Assembly: GCF_900113525.1 (NCBI RefSeq)
Contig: NZ_FOPP01000009.1
Location: 62,001 to 126,000, forward strand
From: Pedobacter insulae
GTDB lineage: Bacteria; Bacteroidota; Bacteroidia; Sphingobacteriales; Sphingobacteriaceae
Direction of reading: 5' to 3'
Length of the DNA stretch: 64,000 nucleotides
A program made the position numbers and the translations under genes. A model generated the notes under the pieces. That model was not told where the DNA came from and ran no database searches. It saw only the letters and a list, made by a program, of their open reading frames with translations. Shown in pieces: positions 49,701 to 57,150 of this stretch; position 1 is the first letter of the stretch, and each line of letters begins with the position of its first letter.

Positions 49701-50887
49701 AACTTTTTTCTTTTGCGGTCCCAGATGCTAATTCCCCCGCCATCGGTTCCGATCCATAGTTTACCATCAGCCTCTTCTAGAAATGAGGACGCGAAATTGT
49801 TGACTAATCCGTTTGGGTTTAAGGGGTCATGCGAGATGGTTTTAAAACTAGCGCCTCTTGAGGCAATCATTTTTATTCCCCCTTTTAAGGTGCCAATCCA
49901 TTTACGACCTTCATTATCTTCATAAATTGCTTGAACTGGTTCGCTGTTCAGGTAATTTTTTACTCCACCTGTAGAAAGATGAACTACTTTTCCCTGTTTA
50001 GGATTTAGGATCATTACACCGGTTTCTTTAGTGCCAATCCATAGCTGTTGCTGTTTGTCAAAGCAGAGGGTTTGCACATAGGCCGCTCTTAAACCGTTAG
50101 TTGTTGTTTGATATGGTAAGGATATGCTGTTAGTGGAAATTTGATATTTGAATAATCCCTTAGTGGTTCCCAACCAGATATTTCCCTCTTTATCTGTTTC
50201 TATGCATGAAGCAGCCCGGATGGTTTGATTAATGAGCCGTAATTTCTTAGTCTTCATGTCGTAAACGCATAAACCAATTGGATCTATAAAAAGCCAGATT
50301 TGTTGACGATCTCCGATTTTGATAGCAGTTACATTATAATCAACTAGTGCTTTCCCATTTTGGTTAATAGGGATTTGCATAGCTGTGGGACTATTTTTGC
50401 TGCGAACCATTAAGCCCATTCCGTTGGTGCCTATTAACACGTCTCCATTGGGGGCGGTTTCAATTACATTTACGGGACCGCTTATTTTTTCTCTTTTTCC
50501 GGTGAGCTTATGGATCACATAGGCAGGGCTGAATTGGGAAGTAAGATTGTTGAAAATTCCAATCCCCTGCCCGGTACCAACCCACAAGTTATGTTGTTGA
50601 TCTTCATTGATGGTATAAATATAATTGTGAGGTAGAGACGTGGTATCGCCCAGTTGGTTTCGGAATACTTTAAACTCGTAACCATCATAACGATTTAAAC
50701 CGTCGTGTGTGCCGATCCACATAAAGCCTTTGCGATCTTTAAAAACACATCTAACCGAGTTATTCGAAAGTCCTTTTTCAATTCCTATTGAAACAATAGA
50801 TGGATATTCGATTGCCTGTAAATTGGGAACGAAAAAAAGGGTGAGAAGAAAATAAAGAAAAATACCTCTCTTACCTTTAAGCGTCAT
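46787..50887 (-). CDS. Hybrid two-component system regulator (HTCS) of the PUL
   Basis: A 1366-aa one-protein two-component system. After a signal peptide (FFVPNLQA) comes a periplasmic sensor of about 14 propeller blades (repeats such as KGFMWIGTHDGLNRYDG and GNIWVATFGGGINKF), then a Y_Y_Y domain (about 700-790), a membrane helix near 800 (SWWAYSFYAALGLATVYLFI), HisKA (HISHEFRTPLTL), HATPase, a receiver domain with Asp in IIITDVIMKEVSG, and an AraC-type HTH (about 1255-1355). It senses an oligosaccharide in the periplasm and activates PUL genes. The start is preceded by a pseudo-palindrome at 50958-50986. Confidence 0.95.
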   Translation of the reverse strand: MTLKGKRGIFLYFLLTLFFVPNLQAIEYPSIVSIGIEKGLSNNSVRCVFKDRKGFMWIGTHDGLNRYDGYEFKVFRNQLGDTTSLPHNYIYTINEDQQHNLWVGTGQGIGIFNNLTSQFSPAYVIHKLTGKREKISGPVNVIETAPNGDVLIGTNGMGLMVRSKNSPTAMQIPINQNGKALVDYNVTAIKIGDRQQIWLFIDPIGLCVYDMKTKKLRLINQTIRAASCIETDKEGNIWLGTTKGLFKYQISTNSISLPYQTTTNGLRAAYVQTLCFDKQQQLWIGTKETGVMILNPKQGKVVHLSTGGVKNYLNSEPVQAIYEDNEGRKWIGTLKGGIKMIASRGASFKTISHDPLNPNGLVNNFASSFLEEADGKLWIGTDGGGISIWDRKRKKFTNLKLQAGNNQSLSNNLVSNIKQDYLGNIWVATFGGGINKFNRSDQTFEHFRCVNQATGLENTDIWQILEDQDKTLWATTFSQGRLYYLNRKLNRFEVFDQNLAMDLIAIREDQYKTLWGGNAHALVKIDKKAKKHIYYEIGKPVRVIYEDKKGNFWIGSEGGGLILFNREEGKIEKRFSTLNGLCNNSILSIVEDNAGSLWISTFSGLSKFNPTRQTFLNFYQDDGLQSNQFLDNAGLKLKSGELVFGGLKGFNIFHPDSIRASKNVPPILITGLRINNQAISSSDPYITKTKGDQIEALEIPFDEAVVAFDFAALDFTAPGKISYAYYMQGWDKGWNYADKLRTAAYTKLSEGTYHLRIKSTNTEGQWMNNEKLITVKVLPPWYRSWWAYSFYAALGLATVYLFIAYQKRQSYLKYQIDLAHLKVKQEQEFSENKLSFFTHISHEFRTPLTLIINPIKEFINSRNSHVDSKDLIIVYRNARRLLSLVDQLLLFRKSEVERLKISKFDLIPFCKEIYVCFSQQARAKNINFNFQCVQKTLNIYADREKIEIVLFNLIANAFKFTPDSGTITLKIEEGAQSIDLHVIDSGPGIAEGTGAKIFERFYQNSNQNSATGFGIGLFLVKKFIESHGGNVSYDSTVGSGTDFKVTLLKGSEHYTGHILHEQQNHARFIPELIEEDIYIDALTEITQAEDKPQIAPDLDATTEKKAILIVEDNEEIRNYVKQIFKTDYLIYEAEDGSQGYETAKKHVPDIIITDVIMKEVSGVDLCMKVKSNPELSHIPVILLTSSSSSEIKLKGIEQGADDFITKPFDKDILLARVANLLKSRNTLQKYFFNEITLKSEDFKVSNEYKEFLEKCIAITEQHLDDADFNVKTLAEELATSPSLLYRKVKSISGKSTNEFIRYIRLRKAAQLMVSSDYNVNQTALLCGFNDVRYFREQFSKLFGIRPSDYIKKYRGNLANKHRVIRQ

Positions 50888-50957
50888 AGTTCGTGATTTA
50901 TATTTGGTTTGAATGTGCAGTATAGGCTAGGCCTCTAGCTCAAATATAATAATTCTT

Positions 50958-50986
50958 TTAATAAATGTTGAATTAACGTTTATTAA
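50958..50986. promoter_or_regulatory. Operator-like pseudo-palindrome before the HTCS gene
   Basis: TTAATAAATGT (50958-50968) and ACGTTTATTAA (50976-50986) with a 7-base centre: both arms and the spacing are identical to the site at 26603-26631. It lies 70 bases upstream of the HTCS start, and the plus-strand sequence beyond it (TTGCTA) is also shared with the other site. Confidence 0.65.
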
Positions 50987-51129
50987 AAAAGGTTGCTATA
51001 TCAGTATTGATAAAACCATAAGAATGTGTAACATTTCCATAAAATCGTCATCGATCCATCAGCATTGGGGCTTAGTTTGAAAGACGATGATTTGATGGTT
51101 CGTGCTTCGCAATGACGCTATTCTCAGAT

Positions 51130-51157
51130 GTTCGATATAAAACGAAACGTTCGATAT
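51130..51157. promoter_or_regulatory. Duplicated upstream site of the efflux operon
   Basis: GTTCGATAT occurs at 51130-51138 and 51149-51157 (19 bases apart) with CGAA between, so that short inverted repeats TTCG/CGAA also form. It stands about 60-85 bases before the sigma-54-like promoter, a normal place for NtrC-family enhancer sites. The rest of the 404-base gap (50888-51291) holds the site at 50958, a fragment of the interspersed repeat (51103-51117) and no gene. Confidence 0.5.
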
Positions 51158-51214
51158 CGGGCATTTTTTATTTCACTTTATTTTTCAATTAATTAAATAT
51201 CAGATGATTAAGTA

Positions 51215-51230
51215 TGGCATTGGTCTTGTA
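51215..51230 (+). promoter_or_regulatory. Sigma-54-type promoter of the efflux operon
   Basis: TGGCAT-TGGTC-TTGTA fits the -24/-12 consensus TGGCAC-N5-TTGCA with GG at 51216-51217 and GT (for GC) at 51228-51229, ten bases between. It lies 62 bases before the adaptor gene. The operon itself encodes a sigma-54-dependent activator. Confidence 0.6.
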
Positions 51231-51291
51231 TACCAAGATCGTCACACCAAAGGTTTAAACTTAGAGGATGATGTGATTAAAAGAAGACTAC

Positions 51292-52539
51292 ATGGATACA
51301 CCGATTGAAGAAAAAATTATTAAGCAACAGAAAAGGCGAAGCGTATTTATTATTTGTGCCGTTGTGATAGTCATTATGGCTACGGCTTGGTTTATCCGCT
51401 ACTATTTTAAACCCACATTAACCAGTGCAGATTTTACGAGTGCAAGAGTAGCCACAGGCATGATAGAAAATACCATTAATGCAACGGGTGAGGTATTGCC
51501 GGAATTTGAGGAAATCATCGCCAGCCCAATTAACGCCTCTATTAAGAATGTACTAATTGATGCTGGCAATAAGGTAAGCATGGGTCAATCTATACTGACC
51601 TTAGATAAATCCACTACTCAAACGGACTATGAGAAGTTTCGGTTCCAAATAGAATCCAAGGAAAACGAAATTCGTAAGTTAAAACTCGATCTTGAAAAAA
51701 GCTTTTTTGATATAAAATCTAACAACGCTATTAAACAGCTTCGTATTAGCAATCTAAAAGATGCTGTTTCTTCTGCAAAGCGACTACTTAGCGCTGGTGG
51801 AGGTACGAAAGAGGATGTTGAGCGCGCCCAGCTTGATTTAAAAGTTGCAGAACTAGAGAAATTACAATTAGAGAATGAAATCAAAAGCAAACAGCAAACT
51901 ATGAAAATTGAAATCAGGGAAGCTGAGATTGCCTTGGCTATTCAGGGCAACGATTTAAGAGCCCTTAAAAGAAAGCTTGATTTGGCGGAGGTAGTAGCGA
52001 CCCGTGCAGGGGTAATTACCTGGGTAAACAAAAACATAGGGGCCAGCATTAGAGAAGGGGAAGCGTTGGTTAGAATAGCAGATTTGAGCGGATTTAAAAT
52101 TGCAGGGAGTATATCTGACAACATGTTGGAACAGGTTAATAACCACATGGATGCCATTATTAGGGTTGGAGATAAATTACTTAGAGGAGTAATAGTGAAC
52201 ATTTCTCCTGCTGTAAACAATGGTGTCATTTCCTTCGACATTCAGTTAAGCGACAAAAGTAACACCGCATTAAGACCTAATCAAAAAGTAGATGTATTCT
52301 TGATTACCGATACTCGAAATGACGTTTTACGTGTGTCAAATGGAGCCGCTTTTAACGGGTCGAACTTACAGGAAGTATTCGTGATTAAAAACGGTATTGC
52401 CGAACGTAGAACTGTAAAAACAGGGCTCAGCAACTTCGATTATGTTGAAATATTAAGTGGATTAAAAGAAGGCGAGGAGGTCATTACTTCAGATATGAGC
52501 GCTTATAAAAACGTTAAGAAAATTACCATTGGATATTAA
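51292..52539 (+). CDS. Periplasmic adaptor of an efflux system (HlyD/MacA-like)
   Basis: A 415-aa membrane-fusion protein. One membrane helix at about 20-38 (SVFIICAVVIVIMATAWFI) anchors it. A lipoyl/barrel-sandwich start (GEVLPEFEEIIASPINASI) and a coiled-coil hairpin at about 115-220 (KENEIRKLKLDLEKSFF; EIKSKQQTMKIEIREAEI) follow, then the beta-barrel and membrane-proximal domain (VFVIKNGIAERRTVKTGLSN). It bridges the MacB-like ABC permeases and the TolC-like channel. First gene of the operon; its stop overlaps or nearly touches the TolC-like gene. Confidence 0.9.
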   Translation: MDTPIEEKIIKQQKRRSVFIICAVVIVIMATAWFIRYYFKPTLTSADFTSARVATGMIENTINATGEVLPEFEEIIASPINASIKNVLIDAGNKVSMGQSILTLDKSTTQTDYEKFRFQIESKENEIRKLKLDLEKSFFDIKSNNAIKQLRISNLKDAVSSAKRLLSAGGGTKEDVERAQLDLKVAELEKLQLENEIKSKQQTMKIEIREAEIALAIQGNDLRALKRKLDLAEVVATRAGVITWVNKNIGASIREGEALVRIADLSGFKIAGSISDNMLEQVNNHMDAIIRVGDKLLRGVIVNISPAVNNGVISFDIQLSDKSNTALRPNQKVDVFLITDTRNDVLRVSNGAAFNGSNLQEVFVIKNGIAERRTVKTGLSNFDYVEILSGLKEGEEVITSDMSAYKNVKKITIGY

Positions 52540-52543
52540 CGAT

Positions 52544-54004
52544 ATGAGAAAACGAATTTTTATGTTGATGATGACAATAGTGATATGCCGAAGCGCTGTT
52601 GCTATACCAGCAGATACAATAACTTTATCATTAAAAGAGGTCGTAGCGATGGCAAAAACAAATTCTATTGCAGCAAAGCAGGCAATTACCACCAAGGAAA
52701 CTAAATATTGGGAATGGCGTACTTTCAGGGCAAATTACCAACCGCAATTGTCGTTGCAAGGCATTTTACCAGGTTATACTAAAACCTATACACAAGTACA
52801 ACAACCTAATGGAACTATTTTATTTCAACCAGTGCACAACGATAACTCATCACTTACCCTTAATTTTAGTCAGAGTATTGCCGCTACTGGGGGCACGATT
52901 TATGGTACAACACAACTGCAAAGGTTTGATGATTTTGACCGGAATAACGTTTTATACAATGGTATTCCCTATGGAATTGGCTACACCCAACCCTTATTGC
53001 AGTTTAATAGTTTGAAATGGGACAAAAAGATTGAGCCGTTAAAATTTGATGAAAGTAAACAGGCATTTATTGAGACGCAGGAAAAAATTGCGGTCACTGT
53101 AACTGAGTATTTCTTCGATCTATTGCTTGCTCAAGTAAACCTTTCTATTGCCGAAACTAATTTCGGCAATACTCAAGGTATTTTAACGATTGCCGAAACT
53201 AAATTTGAGCTCGGCAAAATCTCTAAAAATGAAATTTTGCAGCTGCAGCTGGAAGTTTTAAATGCTAAGAAAGCAGTGGGTACCGCAAATAGAGATGTAG
53301 AAATTGCGACGCTAAATTTACGTAGCTATGCCGGTATTAGTGGTGATGAGAAGCTCAAGCTCAACATGCCGGATGTGGTTGGCAAGATGACGGTTGCGGC
53401 AGATAAGGTATTGGAAGAAGCTTTCGAGAACCGTTCTGATGCCATTGCGTTTGTGCGCCGCCTAGCGGAGGCTAGAAGAGATGTAGCGAAAGCTAAGGGA
53501 GAAAATGGGCTTACCGCTACGCTAAGAGCGAATTTGGGATATTCCAATGCTAGCACCAGGATTTTCGACGTGTATCGCTCTCCAAAAAACCAACAAGCGA
53601 TAGAATTGCAATTATCAATACCTATTATGGACTGGGGAAGGTCTAAATCAAGGACAAAAACTGCGCTGGCCAATGAGCAATTTATCACCTATACTGTTGA
53701 GCAGGATAAGCAAACATTTAAGCAACAAATTGTTACACAAGTTACGCTGTTTAACATGATGAAAGAGCAGATTTTATTAACGGATGCCGCAGAGAAAATT
53801 GCGGCCGAAAAATATAAGATTGCAAGCGAGCGCTACATACTAGGTAATCTTAGCATCACCGATCTGAGTATTGCTTTTCAAGAAAATGACCGTGCTAAAA
53901 GAGATTATGTGTCATCGCTCAGAGATTTTTGGGCAGCGTATTATCAGCTCCGTTATTTGTCATTATACGATTTTGAACAAAATAAAAAAATAACCTATTC
54001 ATAA
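52544..54004 (+). CDS. TolC-family outer-membrane efflux channel
   Basis: A 486-aa outer-membrane factor. ATG 52544 is preferred because MRKRIFMLMMTIVICRSAVA is then a normal signal peptide; ATG 52529 would add MDIND and overlap the adaptor gene. Two repeats of helix-rich sequence typical of TolC are visible (TITLSLKEVVAMAKTNSIAA; QEKIAVTVTEYFFDLLLAQV; AKYKIASERYILGN-like segments near the end). It is the export duct of the adaptor and the ABC transporter encoded beside it. Confidence 0.9.
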   Translation: MRKRIFMLMMTIVICRSAVAIPADTITLSLKEVVAMAKTNSIAAKQAITTKETKYWEWRTFRANYQPQLSLQGILPGYTKTYTQVQQPNGTILFQPVHNDNSSLTLNFSQSIAATGGTIYGTTQLQRFDDFDRNNVLYNGIPYGIGYTQPLLQFNSLKWDKKIEPLKFDESKQAFIETQEKIAVTVTEYFFDLLLAQVNLSIAETNFGNTQGILTIAETKFELGKISKNEILQLQLEVLNAKKAVGTANRDVEIATLNLRSYAGISGDEKLKLNMPDVVGKMTVAADKVLEEAFENRSDAIAFVRRLAEARRDVAKAKGENGLTATLRANLGYSNASTRIFDVYRSPKNQQAIELQLSIPIMDWGRSKSRTKTALANEQFITYTVEQDKQTFKQQIVTQVTLFNMMKEQILLTDAAEKIAAEKYKIASERYILGNLSITDLSIAFQENDRAKRDYVSSLRDFWAAYYQLRYLSLYDFEQNKKITYS

Positions 54005-54015
54005 ATTTTTATCAA

Positions 54016-54681
54016 ATGATACGCTTACAAAACATAGAAAAAGTATACCGAACGGATACCGTCGAAACGCTAGCCATCAATGGCATCAACCTCCAGATTG
54101 CTAAGGGCGAATTTCTTTCCATTATGGGGCCCTCTGGTTGTGGAAAAAGCACCTTGCTCAATATTATGGGCCTATTAGATGAACCTTCTAAAGGTAGCAT
54201 CAATATCAATGATCAGGATGTCAGCAAATTCTCTGATCAGCGATTAGCAAAATTTAGAAATGAGAAGTTAGGCTTTATTTTTCAGAGTTATCATCTGATC
54301 AATGATCTGCATGTTTTGGATAACGTAGAGTTACCACTACTTTACCGTTCTTCTTCAGCAAAGGAACGCCGGCAATTGGCAACAGCTGCGCTAGAGAAAG
54401 TTGGCTTAAGCAACCGCTTAAAGCATTTTCCAACACAATTGTCGGGCGGACAACGCCAACGAGTTGCCATTGCAAGGGCAATTGTAGGTAATCCACAAAT
54501 TATTTTAGCTGATGAACCAACTGGCAACTTAGATAGCGGTATGGGGAATGAAATTATGGAGATCCTCATTAATCTAAACAGAAATGAGGGAACTACTATT
54601 GTAATGGTTACACATGATGAAAACATGGCGAACAAAACTCATCGGTTAGTTCGCTTATTTGATGGTTCACAAGTTCAATAA
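54016..54681 (+). CDS. MacB/LolD-type ABC transporter ATP-binding protein
   Basis: A 221-aa ATPase of the FtsE/LolD/MacB group. Walker A GPSGCGKST is at 38-46, signature LSGGQRQRVAIARA near 140, Walker B ILADEPTGNLDSG just after, and the H-loop in MVTHDE. It powers the two FtsX-like permeases that follow at 54690 and 55946. It lies 11 bases after the TolC-like gene. Confidence 0.93.
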   Translation: MIRLQNIEKVYRTDTVETLAINGINLQIAKGEFLSIMGPSGCGKSTLLNIMGLLDEPSKGSININDQDVSKFSDQRLAKFRNEKLGFIFQSYHLINDLHVLDNVELPLLYRSSSAKERRQLATAALEKVGLSNRLKHFPTQLSGGQRQRVAIARAIVGNPQIILADEPTGNLDSGMGNEIMEILINLNRNEGTTIVMVTHDENMANKTHRLVRLFDGSQVQ

Positions 54682-54689
54682 ACCAGCTC

Positions 54690-55928
54690 ATGTTAAAAAA
54701 CTATTTTAAAATTGCAATCGCTGTATTGAAACGGAGAAGATTCTTCACGTTCATCAGTCTATTCGGAATCAGTTTTACCTTAACCATTCTAATGGTAGGT
54801 ACTGCCTTTCTAGATAAAGTTATTAGTCCGGATTATCCCGATTATAAAAGAGCTCGCTCGCTCTACGTTACCACCATGGAATTAAAGAACTCAAAAGAAG
54901 GTTGGTTAAATAGATCGGATGTTTCTTTTTATTTTTTAGACCATTACGTTTCGACCTTAAAAAATGTGGAGATGATGGCTATTTCCTCTAATGCCAGAAC
55001 ATCAAATGCTTATGTAAACAACCAAAAGATCGTTATAGAATATAAATATACCAATGCCGATTACTGGAAGGTATTAGAGTATGCCTTTTCTGAAGGAAAA
55101 CCATACACACAACAACAGATAGATAATGCCGAACAAGTAGCTGTAATTTCAGAACAAACTAAAAAGGAATATTTCGGAGATGCACCAACTGTAGTAGGGA
55201 AATATATCTCTGCAGATAATATTAACTATCGTGTGATTGGTGTGGTTGGTAATGTAGCTAAGACCCTTTTAAGTTTTGCGGGAGATCTTTATTTGCCATA
55301 TACAATAGCGAAAGACGATTATAATAAACCTGGACTAATGGGAGGGTTTAATGCTGTATTATTGGCCAAATCAAAAGCAGATGTACCCAAATTAAAAAAG
55401 GAATTTGACCAGATGATGAAAAAAGTTCCATTGCCAGATAAGGAGTTCGACGAGGTATATTGCCATGCCGACTACTTTTTTACAAGTATGACCAGGAGAA
55501 TTGCGGGGGATGGGAAGAATACGGGTATGTCTGTAGTCGTTGGCTTGCTTAGCATTTTTGTATTTCTGTTTTTATTGCTGCCTACCATTAACTTGGTGAA
55601 CATTAATATTACCCGAATTTTAGAACGTTCATCAGAAATTGGCGTTCGAAAAGCTTTTGGCGCTTCTTCTAAAACATTAGTCTACCAATTTATTGTAGAG
55701 AATTTAATCTTAACTTTTTTAGGCGGTGTTATCGGACTATGCCTTTCAGTACTGGTTATTTATTGGTATAACGATATAGAACCAATAGAAAATGTCTACT
55801 TAAAGTTAAATTTTACGGTATTGTTTTACAGCTTTATTGCCTGCCTATTCTTTGGCTTGCTGTCTGGCGTATACCCAGCTTGGCGAATGTCTAAATTAAA
55901 TGTAGTTAAAGCCTTAAAAGCACAATAA
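54690..55928 (+). CDS. MacB-like ABC transporter permease (first)
   Basis: A 412-aa inner-membrane protein of the MacB/FtsX type. One helix near the N-terminus (FFTFISLFGISFTLTILMVG) is followed by a periplasmic domain of about 230 residues and three C-terminal helices (VVGLLSIFVFLFLLLPTINL; LILTFLGGVIGLCLSVLVIY; FYSFIACLFFGLLSGVYPAW). The coupling motif ERSSEIGVRKAFGAS is present. It forms a heterodimer with the next protein. Such pumps use ATP for mechanical work on the periplasmic adaptor rather than for transport across the inner membrane. 8 bases follow the ATPase gene. Confidence 0.9.
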   Translation: MLKNYFKIAIAVLKRRRFFTFISLFGISFTLTILMVGTAFLDKVISPDYPDYKRARSLYVTTMELKNSKEGWLNRSDVSFYFLDHYVSTLKNVEMMAISSNARTSNAYVNNQKIVIEYKYTNADYWKVLEYAFSEGKPYTQQQIDNAEQVAVISEQTKKEYFGDAPTVVGKYISADNINYRVIGVVGNVAKTLLSFAGDLYLPYTIAKDDYNKPGLMGGFNAVLLAKSKADVPKLKKEFDQMMKKVPLPDKEFDEVYCHADYFFTSMTRRIAGDGKNTGMSVVVGLLSIFVFLFLLLPTINLVNINITRILERSSEIGVRKAFGASSKTLVYQFIVENLILTFLGGVIGLCLSVLVIYWYNDIEPIENVYLKLNFTVLFYSFIACLFFGLLSGVYPAWRMSKLNVVKALKAQ

Positions 55929-55945
55929 CCCTTAAAGAAATTATC

Positions 55946-57130
55946 ATGTTAAAACATTTATTTAAATTGATATGGAACAAACGCAAGCAAAACTTTCTGT
56001 TCCTTTCAGAAATATTAGTCTCATTTTTAGTCATTTTCGCAGTTTTTTCTTTCCTTACCTTTTACTATCAGAACTATACTAAACCTTTAGGATTTGATTA
56101 TGAACGTGTATGGACGATCAATTACGATAACGGTCGGCTCACCAAAAATAACGACTCATTGCAAACATTTTATAGCAACTTGAGAAATTCTCTAAAAGCA
56201 ATGCCGCAAATAGAAGAAGTAACTTATGCAAGCGCCAATTTTCCATATTCTAATAGCACCATGAGTACTGCTGTTAAAAAAAATGGGAAGAGGTTTGATA
56301 GAGTTAATTTTTATACGGCAGATGAAAATTATGATAAGGTGTGGAATGTAAAACTCCTATCTGGCAGATGGTTTAAGCCTGAAGATGCCGTTGGTAAAAA
56401 CAAAAGCATTGTGATCAACGAAACTTTAAAGACCGCGATGTTTGGTAATGGAAGTGCAATAGGGCAACTAATTGGAGATTATGAAGACAAGGCTAAAATG
56501 AAGGTAATCGGGGTTGTTCAAGATGTTAAAACTAGTGGCGATTATTGGCCTGCGGGCAATGCGGTTTTTAATCGACTAGATACCGGATATTTAAAAGACA
56601 TCAGAAATGTTTTAATTAAAGTAAGTACAGATGCAGATGCAACTTTCGAAAGCAATTTATACAAGTTTATGACCAATAACTTTAAGAATTCAACCATTGA
56701 AATTGGACATTTAAGCGAGATGCGCGATTCGAAAAATGAAGTCACTGTAATTCCTATGATTATTTTCATGATCATAGCGGCGTTTTTGGTTATCAATGTT
56801 GCGTTAGGACTGTTTGGAGTGCTTTGGTATAACATCAATCAGCGCAAAGGAGAAATTGGATTGCGCAGAGCAATTGGTGCCAGTGGAAACAATGTATCTT
56901 CGCAACTAATATTGGAGGCTTTGGTCTTAGCAACTTTATCACTGGTAGTGGGCTGTTTCTTTGCCGTTCAGTTCCCACTACTTAGTGTTTTCGATGTACC
57001 CTCAAGTGTTTACGTGATTGCCATGCTACTTGCTGTAGCTTTTATTTACTTACTGGTTTTTGCCTGTGCCCTGTATCCCGGCAAACAGGCTTCGGGCATT
57101 CATCCGGCTATTGCATTGCATGAAGAATAA
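55946..57130 (+). CDS. MacB-like ABC transporter permease (second)
   Basis: A 394-aa FtsX-like permease with the same plan: N-terminal helix (NFLFLSEILVSFLVIFAVFS), periplasmic domain (about 45-270), three C-terminal helices and the coupling motif INQRKGEIGLRRAIGASG. It is a divergent homologue of the preceding gene. The pair, the ATPase, the adaptor and the TolC-like channel make a complete tripartite pump. The substrate is unknown; drugs, peptides or lipids are all possible. The 3' end is followed by the regulator gene after 20 bases. Confidence 0.9.
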   Translation: MLKHLFKLIWNKRKQNFLFLSEILVSFLVIFAVFSFLTFYYQNYTKPLGFDYERVWTINYDNGRLTKNNDSLQTFYSNLRNSLKAMPQIEEVTYASANFPYSNSTMSTAVKKNGKRFDRVNFYTADENYDKVWNVKLLSGRWFKPEDAVGKNKSIVINETLKTAMFGNGSAIGQLIGDYEDKAKMKVIGVVQDVKTSGDYWPAGNAVFNRLDTGYLKDIRNVLIKVSTDADATFESNLYKFMTNNFKNSTIEIGHLSEMRDSKNEVTVIPMIIFMIIAAFLVINVALGLFGVLWYNINQRKGEIGLRRAIGASGNNVSSQLILEALVLATLSLVVGCFFAVQFPLLSVFDVPSSVYVIAMLLAVAFIYLLVFACALYPGKQASGIHPAIALHEE

Positions 57131-57150
57131 TACTTATCTTAACTTTGTAT

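Noticed and set aside
46787..50887. Frameshift or fusion artefact in the 1366-aa regulator
   Set aside because: The domain order propellers, Y_Y_Y, kinase, receiver, AraC HTH is the normal HTCS architecture and length.
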